From assembly GCA_964431655.1 (NCBI GenBank), contig CAYSKJ010000001.1, positions 47,273-111,272 of the forward strand: a stretch of DNA of 64,000 nt, read 5' to 3'. The notes beneath the pieces were generated by a model. The model saw nothing but the letters and a program-made list of their open reading frames with translations. It was not told the origin of the DNA and searched no databases. The stretch is from CAYMEV01 sp964431655 [NCBI: uncultured bacterium] (GTDB taxonomy: Bacteria > CAYMEV01). Position 1 is the first letter of the stretch. Every line of letters begins with the position of its first letter. Positions 9,488 to 19,905 of the stretch are shown here, piece after piece. The translations under genes and the position numbers were made by a program.

Positions 9488-11002
9488 ATGAACAGGGAAT
9501 ATATAAGGTATTTTATTTTAGCCCTTTCGGGAATCCTCATGGGATTGTCCAGGGATAATGCATGGCTCTTTGTGTTTTCACTTTTTGCACTCCTGCCCCT
9601 CATCTATTATACCGTTTTGTCAAAAAGCGCCTTTTCTGCTTTTATTTCGGGTATTTTCTATGGTTTTTCCTACAATATGTTCTGTATATACTGGATAATC
9701 AATACCATGGTGAATTATGGCGGTCTCAGCATGATGGAGGCTGTTTTTGTCCTGATTCTCCTGTGCATCTATTTAGCCCTGTTCTGGGGTGTTTTTGCCA
9801 TGCTGATACATCATGCCTCAAAAAGGGGTATTTCCATTTTCATTCTGCCTGGTGCCTGGGTACTGCTGGAATATGTCATATCCTTTCTTTTTACCGGGTT
9901 TCCCTGGACACTTCTGGGCTACAACTGGGGCAGAAGCCTTTTATTCATACAGCTTCTTGATATAGGGGGAGTATATATGCTTTCCTTTTTGCTGGTTTTT
10001 ATAAATGTGCTTCTATTCCGTATATGGATGGAAGGGTCTAAAAGGAGGGATATTGCCTTATTAATCATGACTGTATCCCTTATTTCATGCTACGGTTTTT
10101 CCAGGCTCACGTATTTCGGGCGTGCCGAACCAGCAGATACCAAGACCATTGCCATGATACAGACCAATATAGACCAGGGTGAGAAGATGGACCGTAGAAA
10201 AAGGTTCGAGATACTGGACGGCATGCTTGCTTATCTGGAGAGATTTGTCACACTGGAAACTGACCTTATTGTATATCCGGAGACAGCATTCAATATAAAT
10301 ATCAGAGATACCGGTTACTTTTATAACCTAATAAACTGGGCCCGGGATAACAGCAAACCGGTTCTTGCCGGAACCATCGATTACAGGTCGGAGGGCGGCA
10401 ATATCCTTTATTTCAATGCAAGCATGTTTACTGAAAAAGGCAACTACAGTTTTTATCACAAAATCCACCTGGTACCCTTCGGTGAATACCTGCCCCTGGC
10501 AAACCTTCCCATAATAAAGAATTTAAGGAATATTGTACCCTCAGACACGGACAGGGGCAGGGACAGGACAATATTCTGCGACAGCTCCGGTTTCTGTTTC
10601 ATAACACCCATATGTTTCGAGATTATATTTCCTGAAGAAGTTGCAGGCTGGGCCTCTGATAATGCCGATGCCATTATTACACTGACTAATGACGCATGGT
10701 TCGGCAGGACCAAGGCATCCCTGCAGCATTTTGACAAGGTCATCTTCAGGGCAGTGGAAAACCGAAGGCCTTCCCTGATGCTTGCCAATACCGGTGTTTC
10801 CGGTTTCGTTGATATTACGGGCAGGCCCTACAGCATGACAGGTTTGTTTTCTGAAGAAATAGTCGTTGATAGAATGCATCTTTATGAAAAAAGTAAAACC
10901 TTATGGAATATCATTTATAAATACAATATACTTTTTTACATAGTACTGACTTTATTGCCTGCTTATGTAAAAAAGCCGGGGGAGACTCAGAATGAGATAT
11001 AA
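9488..11002 (+). CDS. lnt: Apolipoprotein N-acyltransferase, copy 1
   Basis: Adds the third acyl chain to lipoproteins at the inner membrane, the last step after Lgt and LspA, and typical of diderm bacteria. About 504 residues: several N-terminal membrane spans (to about 210), then a nitrilase-type domain with the Glu-Lys-Cys triad at E265 (YPET), K325 (YHKIH) and C376 (PICFE). ATG 9488 is preferred; TTG 9479 is in frame but overlaps the upstream stop and has no visible ribosome site. The 3' end overlaps the ATPase gene by 11 bases. Confidence 0.93.
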   Translation: MNREYIRYFILALSGILMGLSRDNAWLFVFSLFALLPLIYYTVLSKSAFSAFISGIFYGFSYNMFCIYWIINTMVNYGGLSMMEAVFVLILLCIYLALFWGVFAMLIHHASKRGISIFILPGAWVLLEYVISFLFTGFPWTLLGYNWGRSLLFIQLLDIGGVYMLSFLLVFINVLLFRIWMEGSKRRDIALLIMTVSLISCYGFSRLTYFGRAEPADTKTIAMIQTNIDQGEKMDRRKRFEILDGMLAYLERFVTLETDLIVYPETAFNINIRDTGYFYNLINWARDNSKPVLAGTIDYRSEGGNILYFNASMFTEKGNYSFYHKIHLVPFGEYLPLANLPIIKNLRNIVPSDTDRGRDRTIFCDSSGFCFITPICFEIIFPEEVAGWASDNADAIITLTNDAWFGRTKASLQHFDKVIFRAVENRRPSLMLANTGVSGFVDITGRPYSMTGLFSEEIVVDRMHLYEKSKTLWNIIYKYNILFYIVLTLLPAYVKKPGETQNEI

Positions 11003-13733
11003 AGACGGTATAGAAAGGGAAAATCTGAAGCTGGAAGGCATCCAGGCAGTAGCATGGCACAGTATCGGAACAGAAAAGGCATACAGCAAGCTATATACAG
11101 ACCCGAACGGCCTTGAGGAAAAAGAAGCAGGCATCAGGCTTGACGAGTTCGGTGAAAACTCTCTCCCGCCAAAAGAACCTCCTTCAATGACTGAAATATT
11201 CCTGCATCAATTTAAAAGCCCGCTAATTTATATACTCATCTTTGCAGGTTTTATTGCTTTGCTTATAAATGAAATAACCGATGCGGCCTTTATATTAGGT
11301 ATAATTATGCTTAACAGTGTCCTGGGAACCTACCAGGAGTATAATGCCGAGAAAAGCGCCGCTTCCCTTCAAAATATGATTAAATTGCAGGCAAAGGTAA
11401 GAAGAAACGGGCGCGAGCAGACCATATCATCCAGGGATATTGTTCCGGGCGATATAGTTATGCTGGAATCGGGAGACAGGGTTCCTGCTGATATGCTGCT
11501 GACAGAAAATAATAATATCTCTGTGGATGAATCCTTCCTCACCGGAGAAAGCAGGCCGGTCTTAAAGACTTCAGGTGCACTGGATAAGGATACCCCGCTG
11601 GCTGACAGGCTTAATGTCCTGTATGCCGGTTCAACTGTGGTCTCAGGCAGAGGTACGGGTATTGTCTATAAAACAGGCCTGAATACGGAGGTCGGGCAGA
11701 TCGCAAGTTCCGTAAACCTTTCTGAACCGGCCAAGCCGCCGCTGGTCATACGCATGGAAAAATTCAGCAGGAATATCTCTTTTGCTGTTATCGGGGCATG
11801 CCTGATTCTTTCAGTTATTGCTGTCAGCAGGAATATGCCCTTTGCCGATATTGTTTTCATGGCAGTGGCCCTTGCTGTATCTGCCATACCTGAGGGTTTG
11901 CCTGTTGCCCTTACTGTAGCACTGTCTATAGGAACAAAAAGGATGGCTGACAGGAATGTTATTGTAAGAAAGCTCACAGCAGTCGAGGGACTTGGAAGCT
12001 GTACCTACATAGCGTCGGACAAGACGGGAACCCTTACCCTTAATAAACAGCTGGTGAGAATAGCGGTTCTGCCCGATGAAAAGGCCTTCACCATAACAGG
12101 GGATGAAATATCCGGGGAAGGTGAGATACTTGGGGAAGACAGCCTTAAGCCCGATGCCCGGGAAAGCAGTCTGATACTGCGTATTGCCGAAGCTGTATCC
12201 GTAACAAATGAAGCATCCCTTTATAAAAAGGAAGGAAACTGGGCTTACAGCGGTGATGCTGTGGATGCGGCCCTCCTTGCTTTCTCAGTAAAAGCAGGCC
12301 TTGAACCCGATAAAATTAAACGGGGTATAAAAATTATCAGCGATATACCTTATGAGAGTGAAAACCGCCTGTCTGCAACTCTTTATTCCAGGGACGGCAG
12401 GGTATATACTGCGGTAAAGGGGGCCTCAGAGGCTGTTATTCCCTTTTGTGAGCAGATAATCGATAAAAATGGCAAGCGGAGCATAGAGAGGGATAAAATG
12501 ATGGGCATAGCTGATAATCTTGCCTCAGAAGGATACAGGGTGCTTGCGGTGGCCTATTCCGAACATGGACCTGAAGAAAGGGATATGGATTTCAATATAA
12601 GAAATCTGGGCAGATTGACCCTTGCCGGTTTTATCGGCATGATTGACCCTCTTAGATCTGATGCTGCCCAGGCAGTAATGGAGGCATATGGGGCAGGGGT
12701 TATTGTATCCATGGTAACAGGTGACCATCCTGCCACAGCCCTTGCCATTGCCAAAAAAATCGGCATAGCTGACAATTACAAAGATGTGGTGACCGGAGCA
12801 GAGCTTGACAGAATAGGCCCTCCAGAAGTACCGGAATTTTTTGAAAGGGTAAAGCATGCCAGGGTTTTTGCAAGGGTCACTCCGATGCAGAAGCTTGAGA
12901 TAGTGGAAGCACTGCTTAGACTCGGGCATTTTGTTGCTGTTACCGGAGACGGGATAAACGATGCCCCTGCATTGAAAAGGGCCAGCATTGGCGTAGCCAT
13001 GGGCAGCGGAACGGATGTTACCAAAGAGACTGCTTCCATAATCATTACCGATGATAAGTTCTCATCCATAGTATCGGGCATTGAAGAAGGAAGGATTGCC
13101 TATGACAATGTCAGGAAAGTAATTTACCTTCTCCTCTCCACCGGTACTGCCGAAATCCTTTTATTTATACTTGCCATGATATTCAATCATCCTTTGCCCC
13201 TGCTTGCTGTCCAGATACTCTGGCTAAACCTGGTAACCAACGGTATACAGGATATTGCCCTTGCCTTTGAAAAGGGAGAGAAGGATATAATGCTGAGGAA
13301 GCCAAAGAGGCCGGATGAAGGCATATTTAACATCCCGATGATAAAGCAGGTACTGATATCAGGTTTTTCAATGGGGTTTATTGCTTTTTTCGCCTGGGAC
13401 TATTTTTTAAGAACCGGGTATAATGAGGCCTACAGCCGCAGTCTTGTCCTTATGCTCATGGTTCTCATGCAGAACATTCACCTGTTTAACTGCCGCTCTG
13501 AAAGCAACTCTGCCTTCAGGGTTCCTCTGAGCAATAATTATATTCTGCTGGCAGGCCTGCTTGCGGCCCAGACAATACATGTCCTCTCTACAAGGATTCC
13601 TTTCATGCAGAACCTGCTCGGGATTGAAGCCATTAGATTCTATGAATGGCTGAACCTTCTCCTGCTCAGTTTTTTACTTCTTGCTATTATGGAGCTTTAC
13701 AAGCTTGCAGATCATATTATCAAAAAAGCTTGA
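10992..13733 (+). CDS. P-type cation-transporting ATPase (P2 type), copy 1
   Basis: ATP-driven cation pump of 913 residues. Visible in order: actuator TGES (184-187), PEGLP in transmembrane helix 4 (300-304), phosphorylated Asp in SDKTGT (D343), and hinge GDGINDAP (652-659), with about ten membrane spans in all. PEGLP places it with calcium-pump-like P2 ATPases. In the helix-6 region it reads NLVTNG where SERCA has NLVTDG, so Ca2+ cannot be assumed; another cation is possible. A GGGGGAG-type ribosome site precedes the ATG. It is the last gene of the ileS-led run, with 226 bases before the kamA start. Confidence 0.92.
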   Translation: MRYKDGIERENLKLEGIQAVAWHSIGTEKAYSKLYTDPNGLEEKEAGIRLDEFGENSLPPKEPPSMTEIFLHQFKSPLIYILIFAGFIALLINEITDAAFILGIIMLNSVLGTYQEYNAEKSAASLQNMIKLQAKVRRNGREQTISSRDIVPGDIVMLESGDRVPADMLLTENNNISVDESFLTGESRPVLKTSGALDKDTPLADRLNVLYAGSTVVSGRGTGIVYKTGLNTEVGQIASSVNLSEPAKPPLVIRMEKFSRNISFAVIGACLILSVIAVSRNMPFADIVFMAVALAVSAIPEGLPVALTVALSIGTKRMADRNVIVRKLTAVEGLGSCTYIASDKTGTLTLNKQLVRIAVLPDEKAFTITGDEISGEGEILGEDSLKPDARESSLILRIAEAVSVTNEASLYKKEGNWAYSGDAVDAALLAFSVKAGLEPDKIKRGIKIISDIPYESENRLSATLYSRDGRVYTAVKGASEAVIPFCEQIIDKNGKRSIERDKMMGIADNLASEGYRVLAVAYSEHGPEERDMDFNIRNLGRLTLAGFIGMIDPLRSDAAQAVMEAYGAGVIVSMVTGDHPATALAIAKKIGIADNYKDVVTGAELDRIGPPEVPEFFERVKHARVFARVTPMQKLEIVEALLRLGHFVAVTGDGINDAPALKRASIGVAMGSGTDVTKETASIIITDDKFSSIVSGIEEGRIAYDNVRKVIYLLLSTGTAEILLFILAMIFNHPLPLLAVQILWLNLVTNGIQDIALAFEKGEKDIMLRKPKRPDEGIFNIPMIKQVLISGFSMGFIAFFAWDYFLRTGYNEAYSRSLVLMLMVLMQNIHLFNCRSESNSAFRVPLSNNYILLAGLLAAQTIHVLSTRIPFMQNLLGIEAIRFYEWLNLLLLSFLLLAIMELYKLADHIIKKA

Positions 13734-13777
13734 TGAAAATTGGAATATATGTTAATATATAATCAAGTTTGGATTTT
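13726..13777 (+). terminator. Possible terminator after the P-type ATPase gene
   Basis: Arms CTTGAT (13730-13735) and ATCAAG (13762-13767) could pair around an inner ATATAT-GTTA-ATATAT stem, followed by a T run at about 13774-13780. The stems are AT-rich and the outer loop is large, so this is only suggestive. The same bases occur at 38287-38338. Confidence 0.3.
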
Positions 13778-13959
13778 TTTCAGTTTTGGTAAGTGGTTTT
13801 TACAGGCATAATACCTGGTTTAATGGTTATTTTATTATATTTTGGGTGATTTATATTCCGGGAGTAATTTCTTGAAATCTCCCCAGAACCTTTCATCCAA
13901 TTAATTTAATCAAAAGAATCCACCTGCCCAGATTAAAAATTATGGAGGTGAAGAAACTG

Positions 13960-15291
13960 ATGATTAACAAATCTACAGCTTTGAAAAAGCTGGCAAAAAA
14001 AATAGATCCTGATATAGCAAAAAACAGCTGGTATCAGTGGAAATGGCATATCAGGAACAGCATCAGGGATATCAGTACCTTTGAAAACCTGCTGGATATA
14101 AGGTTTTCAAAACAGGAAAGGGAGTTTTATGAAAATACCTGCAAAAAATTCCCCATGTCCATAACCCCTTATTATTTGTCTTTGATAGACGTGGATGATT
14201 TCAGGCATGACCCTGTCTTCAGGCAGTCCTTCCCATCAAGGGAGGAGCTTGTTATCAATCGTTATGACATGAAAGACCCTCTTTCCGAGGATAAGGACAG
14301 TCCTGTGGAGGGGGTAACACACCGGTACCCGGACAGGGTGCTTTTCCACATATCCAATATATGCTCGATGTACTGCAGGCACTGCACCAGGAAGAGAAAA
14401 GTCGGGGATATTGACTATATACCTGACAGAAAGACTATCAAAAAAGGCATAGATTATATCAGCAGAACACCCCGGGTAAGGGATGTACTGCTTTCGGGAG
14501 GAGACCCCCTTATGCTTTCCGACGAGTACCTGGAATGGATACTTAAGGAACTCAGGGCTATTCCCCATGTGGAGATAATCAGGATAGGTACAAGGATGCC
14601 AGTCGTCCTGCCTTACAGGATTACCGACGAGCTTGTGGACATGCTTAAAAAGTATAATCCTTTGTGGCTTAATACTCATTTCAACCATCCAAGGGAGATA
14701 ACAGCCTCTTCAAAGAAGGCTCTGGCCAGGCTTGCTGATGCTGGTATACCTCTCGGGAACCAGTCAGTACTTCTTTCAGGGGTAAATGACTGTCCAAGGA
14801 TTATGAAAAATCTTGTCCACAAGCTTGTAGCCAACCGGGTAAGGCCCTATTATCTTTATCAGTGCGATCTTTCCGAAGGTTTAGAGCACTTCAGAACCCC
14901 TGTGGGCAAAGGTATTGAGATAATTGAGAATCTTATCGGCCATACCACGGGTTTTGCAGTTCCGACCTATGTCATAGATGCCCCCGGAGGCGGGGGGAAG
15001 ATACCCATAATGCCCAATTACCTGATCAGCTGGTCCACTAACAAGGTTGTGCTGAGGAATTTTGAAGGTGTTATTACAACATATAAGGAACCTGATTCCT
15101 ATGAGCCTATATTCTGCGACAGAAAATGTGACGATTGTGTTCTTCCTCTGAAAACCGATGAAGCCGAAGAATCAAAAGCTATTGGCATAAGCCAGCTTTT
15201 ATCGGATTATGATAATACAATATCCCTTGTTCCCCAGGATAATGAAAGAATCAGCAGGCGGGAAGGCCAGGACGGGGAATCAGGGGATTAA
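13960..15291 (+). CDS. kamA: Lysine 2,3-aminomutase, copy 1
   Basis: Radical-SAM, PLP-dependent enzyme turning L-alpha-lysine into L-beta-lysine. The 4Fe-4S motif CxxxCxxC is at Cys 135/139/142, the glycine-rich GGD motif follows, and the PLP-binding lysine is K347 in GGGGKIP. A C-terminal CxxxCxxC adds possible zinc ligands. GGAGGTG at 13944-13950 sits 9 bases before ATG 13960, so that start is chosen over ATG 13942, which overlaps the ribosome site. The next gene encodes the beta-lysine acetyltransferase, so osmolyte synthesis is more likely than lysine fermentation. Confidence 0.94.
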   Translation: MINKSTALKKLAKKIDPDIAKNSWYQWKWHIRNSIRDISTFENLLDIRFSKQEREFYENTCKKFPMSITPYYLSLIDVDDFRHDPVFRQSFPSREELVINRYDMKDPLSEDKDSPVEGVTHRYPDRVLFHISNICSMYCRHCTRKRKVGDIDYIPDRKTIKKGIDYISRTPRVRDVLLSGGDPLMLSDEYLEWILKELRAIPHVEIIRIGTRMPVVLPYRITDELVDMLKKYNPLWLNTHFNHPREITASSKKALARLADAGIPLGNQSVLLSGVNDCPRIMKNLVHKLVANRVRPYYLYQCDLSEGLEHFRTPVGKGIEIIENLIGHTTGFAVPTYVIDAPGGGGKIPIMPNYLISWSTNKVVLRNFEGVITTYKEPDSYEPIFCDRKCDDCVLPLKTDEAEESKAIGISQLLSDYDNTISLVPQDNERISRREGQDGESGD

Positions 15292-15293
15292 TC

Positions 15294-16151
15294 ATGGACA
15301 GCATTGAGATCATTGGAGCTGGAAGCATTATCCAGCACGGGACTTACAATAACAGAATATACCTTATGAAACTTAACCCCGGGGATTACCCCGGGATTAT
15401 ACCGGTAATGGAAGAGAAAGCCGCCCGGGAAGGTTATGGCAAGATAACCGCAAAGGTCCCTGCCTCGGTTTATGATGGCTTTGTCAGCTCGGGCTACAAA
15501 AAGGAAGCTTTTATCCCCAGGTATTTTCCTGATGAAACAGACCTGTATTTTGTTTCGAGGTTTCTGGATGTTAAAAGGGCTGTCGATCCCAGGGAAGAGC
15601 GCTGTGACGATGTTGTAAGCACGGCTATCTCCAGGGAAAAATCCAGCCGGCCCCGGTCCCTTCAAGACCCCTATTCATGCCGTCTGCTTGACGACAGGGA
15701 TGTACAGCACATAACCGAGGTCTATAAACAGGTTTTCAAAACCTATCCCTTTCCCATCTTTGACTGCAAATACATTAAAAAGACCATGAAGGAAAACCTC
15801 ATCTATTTTGGAGTATTCCTTGACAAAAAAGAGCTGGTATCGGTTTCATCCACAGAGATGGACATGGAGAATAAAAGCGTTGAAATGACAGACTTCAGCA
15901 CCCTTCCTGAGTACCGGGGGAATGGCTTTGCAGCCTGTCTCCTGTCCAGGATGGAGGAGGAGATGGACCGCATGGGGATAAGAACCTTCTATACCATCGC
16001 CAGGAGCATGTCCTACGGAATGAATATAACCTTCGCCAAAAACAGCTATATTTATAGCGGAAGGCTTGTTAACAACACTAATATAAGCGGAAGCATAGAG
16101 AGCATGAATATCTGGTACAAAATCAGGGAGCATCGGAACAAGTCCAAATAA
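15294..16151 (+). CDS. ablB: Beta-lysine N6-acetyltransferase, copy 1
   Basis: GNAT-family enzyme of 285 residues that acetylates beta-lysine to N-epsilon-acetyl-beta-lysine, a compatible solute made under salt stress. The acetyl-CoA loop is visible as LPEYRGNG (204-211) within a GNAT fold covering about residues 125-270; the N-terminal half is typical of the AblB family. It starts 2 bases after the kamA stop, the classic ablAB arrangement, and ends at a strong terminator. Confidence 0.9.
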   Translation: MDSIEIIGAGSIIQHGTYNNRIYLMKLNPGDYPGIIPVMEEKAAREGYGKITAKVPASVYDGFVSSGYKKEAFIPRYFPDETDLYFVSRFLDVKRAVDPREERCDDVVSTAISREKSSRPRSLQDPYSCRLLDDRDVQHITEVYKQVFKTYPFPIFDCKYIKKTMKENLIYFGVFLDKKELVSVSSTEMDMENKSVEMTDFSTLPEYRGNGFAACLLSRMEEEMDRMGIRTFYTIARSMSYGMNITFAKNSYIYSGRLVNNTNISGSIESMNIWYKIREHRNKSK

Positions 16152-16152
16152 A

Positions 16153-16180
16153 AAAAGGCCCTCCGCCGGGAGGGCCTTTT
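16153..16180. terminator. Bidirectional rho-independent terminator, copy 1
   Basis: Perfect 12-bp inverted repeat AAAAGGCCCTCC / GGAGGGCCTTTT with a 4-base loop, giving a GC-rich stem with T runs on both strands. It sits between the convergent ends of ablB (+) and the small secreted-protein gene (-). Confidence 0.93.
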
Positions 16181-16198
16181 AATATAAATGCTTTTTAT

Positions 16199-16705
16199 TT
16201 ACGGCGTAGAGGGGCTTGCTTCATCATCATCATCATCCAGGATTTCCAGCGCCACATAGACCGTTGCCCCTGTTACCCCAGTAATAAGAGCGATACCGAC
16301 AGGCGAGAGGAAAAAGATACCGGCAGGGCTGGTATTGAGCAGTAAATTCAGGTCAATCAGAACCGCTTCTTCACCGATTATCAGTCTGCCCTGAACATAA
16401 TAGCTGGAAGCTTCTGTTGTCTCGTCTACAGTATGGCTGCGGGTGAAAGACTTGACGCGGACTCTGATATCGAATTCACCCGGGGGCACGCTGTCAATCA
16501 TGTAATAACCCGTATCATCAGTATAACCAGAAGGATATTCATTTCCTTCATTGTCAATCAGGAAGATTGTCCCGTTTTTTACTGCAGTTTCGCCGTCCCT
16601 GTAGAATAGGAAACCTGAAACCTTGGCTGCGGATACAGCAGGAACAAGAACGAAAAGGTTGATAATACAGAATATCAACAAGTATATCAGTAAAAATTTT
16701 CTCAT
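16199..16705 (-). CDS. Small secreted or membrane-anchored protein with carboxypeptidase-regulatory-like domain, copy 1
   Basis: Function unknown. A 168-residue protein starting at ATG 16705, where AGGGAGGA lies just upstream; the longer frame starting at 16756 has no ribosome site. It has a signal peptide (about 1-26, ending VSA-A), a beta-rich segment (about 27-100) with the GYYMIDSVPPGEFDIRV pattern of carboxypeptidase-regulatory-like (transthyretin-like) domains, a hydrophobic C-terminal helix (about 128-155) and an acidic tail DDDDDE. It lies downstream of ftsY on the same strand. Confidence 0.75.
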   Translation of the reverse strand: MRKFLLIYLLIFCIINLFVLVPAVSAAKVSGFLFYRDGETAVKNGTIFLIDNEGNEYPSGYTDDTGYYMIDSVPPGEFDIRVRVKSFTRSHTVDETTEASSYYVQGRLIIGEEAVLIDLNLLLNTSPAGIFFLSPVGIALITGVTGATVYVALEILDDDDDEASPSTP

Positions 16706-16790
16706 AAAAATCCTCCCTGGGAAATTAACGTAGTTAAAATAAATAATATTATGCAATAGCTATTCTGTCAATAGAATAATTCAAATATTT

Positions 16791-19100
16791 TTAATGGCTG
16801 TTTCCTTTCAAAAGGGTATCTACAAAACTTTCGGGTTCAAAGGGCATAAGATCATAGGCCTTTTCACCCACGCCTATGTATTTTATGGGAAGATCAAGCT
16901 CTTCCGATATGGCAGCAATTATGCCTCCCCTGGCGGTTCCGTCAAGCTTGGTAAGTACAATCCCGTTAATATCTACTATCTGCTTGAACTGCTTTGCCTG
17001 AGAGATTGCATTCTGGCCATTGGTAGCATCCAGCACCAGTATTGTTGAATGGGGAGCTCCGGGGAGCTGTTTGCTGACTGTCCTCTTTATCTTTTCAAGT
17101 TCCTGCATAAGATTGGTTTTGGTATGAAGCCTGCCAGCCGTGTCTATTATAAGGACATCATGGTTTTTAGCCTTAATGGAATTTACAGCATCAAATGCCA
17201 CAGCAGACGGGTCTGCCCCCTCCTTGTGGGAGACCATGGGGACATTAAGCCTTTGAGCCCATATTTCCAGCTGCTGTATGGCTGCTGCACGAAAAGTGTC
17301 GCATGCTGCAATCATAATGGTTTTGCCTTCCTTCTGGAACTGCAGGGCGAGCTTTGCAATGGTGGTTGTTTTACCTACTCCGTTTACCCCGACAACCATT
17401 ATTACATAAGGCTTAGGGGACGAGGCATCAATGGGGCCGGTTCCTGGTCTCGACAGGACATTTACCAGATGCTGTCTGATATAGGAAATGAGAAGGGACG
17501 GTTCCTTTTTTTCTCTGGGGCTGAGGTCCTTTTCAATGTTTGTGATTATTCTGGATGTTACACCTACCCCTATATCGCTCAAGATCAGCAGCTCCTCGAG
17601 CTCTTCGGCCATATCCTCATCCATCATGCCCCTGGCTCTGTTTAAAAAGGCATTTAAGCGGCCGTAAAACTGGTCCTGGGTCTTGGAAAGACCCTCTCTC
17701 AGGCGGTTGATAAGTTTTTTTCGGGAGAGGGTGTCCTCCAGAAATTCCTTGACTTTAAGCTCCTGAGAGCTGAGTTCCCCTGATTTTTCCTGCTTTTTGT
17801 AATCCCTGGATATGCTTTTCATGAGTTCAACTGATTCAGTATACAGGGAGGTGTCTTTGAATTTATTTTCTATTTCTGAAAGAAAATCAACAGCTTCAGC
17901 ATAGTTCCCGTTTCCGGCAAGAAGCTTTGCAAACAGGAGAAGGTGCTTTGGTGCAAAATGGGACCTGTCGGTCCTGGATATATCATCAAAAATTTTTAGT
18001 GACTGATTGTTTCTCTGCTGATGGTAATATAGCTCAGCAAGGATCAGCCTGGCATGTGTCCCCAGTGCATGACCTGATTCAGGATTCCTTGATGCTTCTT
18101 TCATGCCTCGTTCAATTTTTTTAGATACCGGGTCTTCAATTTCCAGAACCTTTCCGTTGTCGGACAGTTCTCTGATAAGCCCGGCGGCCGCTTTTATGCT
18201 GTTTTCATCAAAAAAAGGCTGATCCAGGATAGATGAGAGGTATTGAATGCTCAGCTCCTGATTTTTCATCCGGCTGTATATAAGCCCCAGCTGTAGAAGA
18301 AAGGGGTTTTTATTCTTATCAGGGACAGCATCCAGGGATTCTTTCAGTATATCCGCGGCTTTCCTGTAATTTTCCTGTTCTGAGAATATTCTGGCAAAAG
18401 CAAGGATATCCTCCGGCACGATATCTTTACGGGAGTATTTTTTATGCAGACTGTTTTTAAGTTCTTTTAAGATGGCATGAACCTTAAGAGATAATTCGGC
18501 ATTCTCGGTATATTTCAAAAGAGAGCAGACAGTCTCCAAAGCACTGATATTGTCACCGGTATTTACAAAGTACTTTCCCTTTAAAAATCTGTATGCAGGG
18601 TCACTTCGGTCAAGTTCACTTATTTGACCCATTTCCACCATATCCATTAGCATGGAAAAGGCTTCCGGGTTGTCATGCCTGATGAAAAAATCAAGGCCTT
18701 TCATTGCAATATCTTTGGTTCTGAAGGATTTAATATTTTTTATCGCTGAAACGGCATAATCGGCCAGGATTCTTGAATCACCGCCGGAAAGAAAGGACGG
18801 TTCTATAAGATCAAAGCCGGAAAAAAGCTCGCCTGCAATTTCCGCATTATCCTTTACCTGATCCAGGCGGGGAAGGATAAAGGCCAGAGAATCGGCAATC
18901 CTTCCAGTCCTTGCAAGAGATGTATACTTAGGCTGTATAAGCAGATCCTGCTCGAAACCCGGTGTCTTTTCCAGTTCCCTGATAACCTTAAGGCACAGCT
19001 TAGGGTCTTTTAAAGCAAGGGTTCTTAGTTCATCCCCGGGGTGTACTGAATTAAGTATTTCCCTGGTTAGTGCATGAGATTTTGATTTAATAAAGAGCAT
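16791..19100 (-). CDS. ftsY: SRP receptor FtsY with long helical-repeat N-terminus, copy 1
   Basis: GTPase that docks SRP-ribosome complexes at the membrane. The NG domain fills about residues 460-769: P-loop [10 protein letters not shown] (K577), DTFRAAA, DTAGRLH and TKLD (717-720). The first 450 residues are not the short acidic A domain usual for FtsY; they form helix-turn-helix repeats resembling TPR (for example about 170-420). Total length of 769 is far above the 300-500 typical of the family. It follows the TPR lipoprotein gene by 16 bases. No strong ribosome site is visible upstream, fitting coupled translation. Confidence 0.92.
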   Translation of the reverse strand: MLFIKSKSHALTREILNSVHPGDELRTLALKDPKLCLKVIRELEKTPGFEQDLLIQPKYTSLARTGRIADSLAFILPRLDQVKDNAEIAGELFSGFDLIEPSFLSGGDSRILADYAVSAIKNIKSFRTKDIAMKGLDFFIRHDNPEAFSMLMDMVEMGQISELDRSDPAYRFLKGKYFVNTGDNISALETVCSLLKYTENAELSLKVHAILKELKNSLHKKYSRKDIVPEDILAFARIFSEQENYRKAADILKESLDAVPDKNKNPFLLQLGLIYSRMKNQELSIQYLSSILDQPFFDENSIKAAAGLIRELSDNGKVLEIEDPVSKKIERGMKEASRNPESGHALGTHARLILAELYYHQQRNNQSLKIFDDISRTDRSHFAPKHLLLFAKLLAGNGNYAEAVDFLSEIENKFKDTSLYTESVELMKSISRDYKKQEKSGELSSQELKVKEFLEDTLSRKKLINRLREGLSKTQDQFYGRLNAFLNRARGMMDEDMAEELEELLILSDIGVGVTSRIITNIEKDLSPREKKEPSLLISYIRQHLVNVLSRPGTGPIDASSPKPYVIMVVGVNGVGKTTTIAKLALQFQKEGKTIMIAACDTFRAAAIQQLEIWAQRLNVPMVSHKEGADPSAVAFDAVNSIKAKNHDVLIIDTAGRLHTKTNLMQELEKIKRTVSKQLPGAPHSTILVLDATNGQNAISQAKQFKQIVDINGIVLTKLDGTARGGIIAAISEELDLPIKYIGVGEKAYDLMPFEPESFVDTLLKGNSH

Positions 19101-19116
19101 TTTGTACTTAAACCTG

Positions 19117-19905
19117 CTATTCTACCAGGGTTTCAATACCTTCAAGATTTATCAGCCTCTGCCTTATGGCTCTTGCAAGGTCTTCAGGGCAATCAGGGCT
19201 GTTCAGGGCTTTTTTATAATTCTCAACGGCAGCAGGCCTGTTGTTTTTCAGTTCATAGACCTGGGCGATATTATATATAAACTGAGGGATGTCCGGCTGA
19301 ATTGCAAGAGCCCTCTGAAAAATGTCAAGGCTGTCATTGTACCTTTTGGTATCCTTGTAAAGAAGCCCAAGCTGAAGGTAGCTGTATAGAAAGTCGGGAG
19401 CTATTTCCACAGATTTCTGGAGTTCCGATATGGCCAGGTCCTTTTTGTTCTCCTTTATGAAAATCAGGGCAAGATTATAGTGAGCAAGCTCAGGAGTCGG
19501 GTAGGCTTTATTTTTTAATACTTCAACAAAATGGCTTTTAGCCTTATCATACTGGCCTGTCTCGGCATAGAGGACACCCAGGTTGTTGTGGGTATCAAAG
19601 AATCCAGGCTCAAGCTTCAGGGCATCCCTGAAATAATCTTCAGCGCTCTTAAAATCCTTGAGGCCTTTATAGGCAAGCCCTATGGCGTTTACGAGGACAG
19701 GGTCGTTTTTAATCCCCTGGTATGCCTGTTTCAGCTCCTTCAGGGCCTGTCCAAAATCACCGTTGTCAAGAAACCTCATGCCTATCCTCATATGTGCCTG
19801 GGCAGTCTGCATGTCGGAAACCTTTTTTTCAGTCCTCCGGGCAGAGGAACATCCTGTCAGAATTATAAAAATTGCCACCAGGGCAATAAGGCTAATTTTC
19901 TTCAT
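19117..19905 (-). CDS. TPR-repeat lipoprotein, copy 1
   Basis: Lipoprotein of 262 residues with a signal peptide ending in lipobox LTGC (Cys19), followed by about six TPR units (motifs such as DNGDFGQALKELKQAY and HNNLGVLYAETGQYDKA). It resembles PilF/PilW or NlpI scaffolds; with no pilus genes nearby I do not assign a pilus role. GGAGAAATTTCC precedes the ATG. It overlaps the end of the HD-GYP gene by 14 bases. Confidence 0.88.
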   Translation of the reverse strand: MKKISLIALVAIFIILTGCSSARRTEKKVSDMQTAQAHMRIGMRFLDNGDFGQALKELKQAYQGIKNDPVLVNAIGLAYKGLKDFKSAEDYFRDALKLEPGFFDTHNNLGVLYAETGQYDKAKSHFVEVLKNKAYPTPELAHYNLALIFIKENKKDLAISELQKSVEIAPDFLYSYLQLGLLYKDTKRYNDSLDIFQRALAIQPDIPQFIYNIAQVYELKNNRPAAVENYKKALNSPDCPEDLARAIRQRLINLEGIETLVE

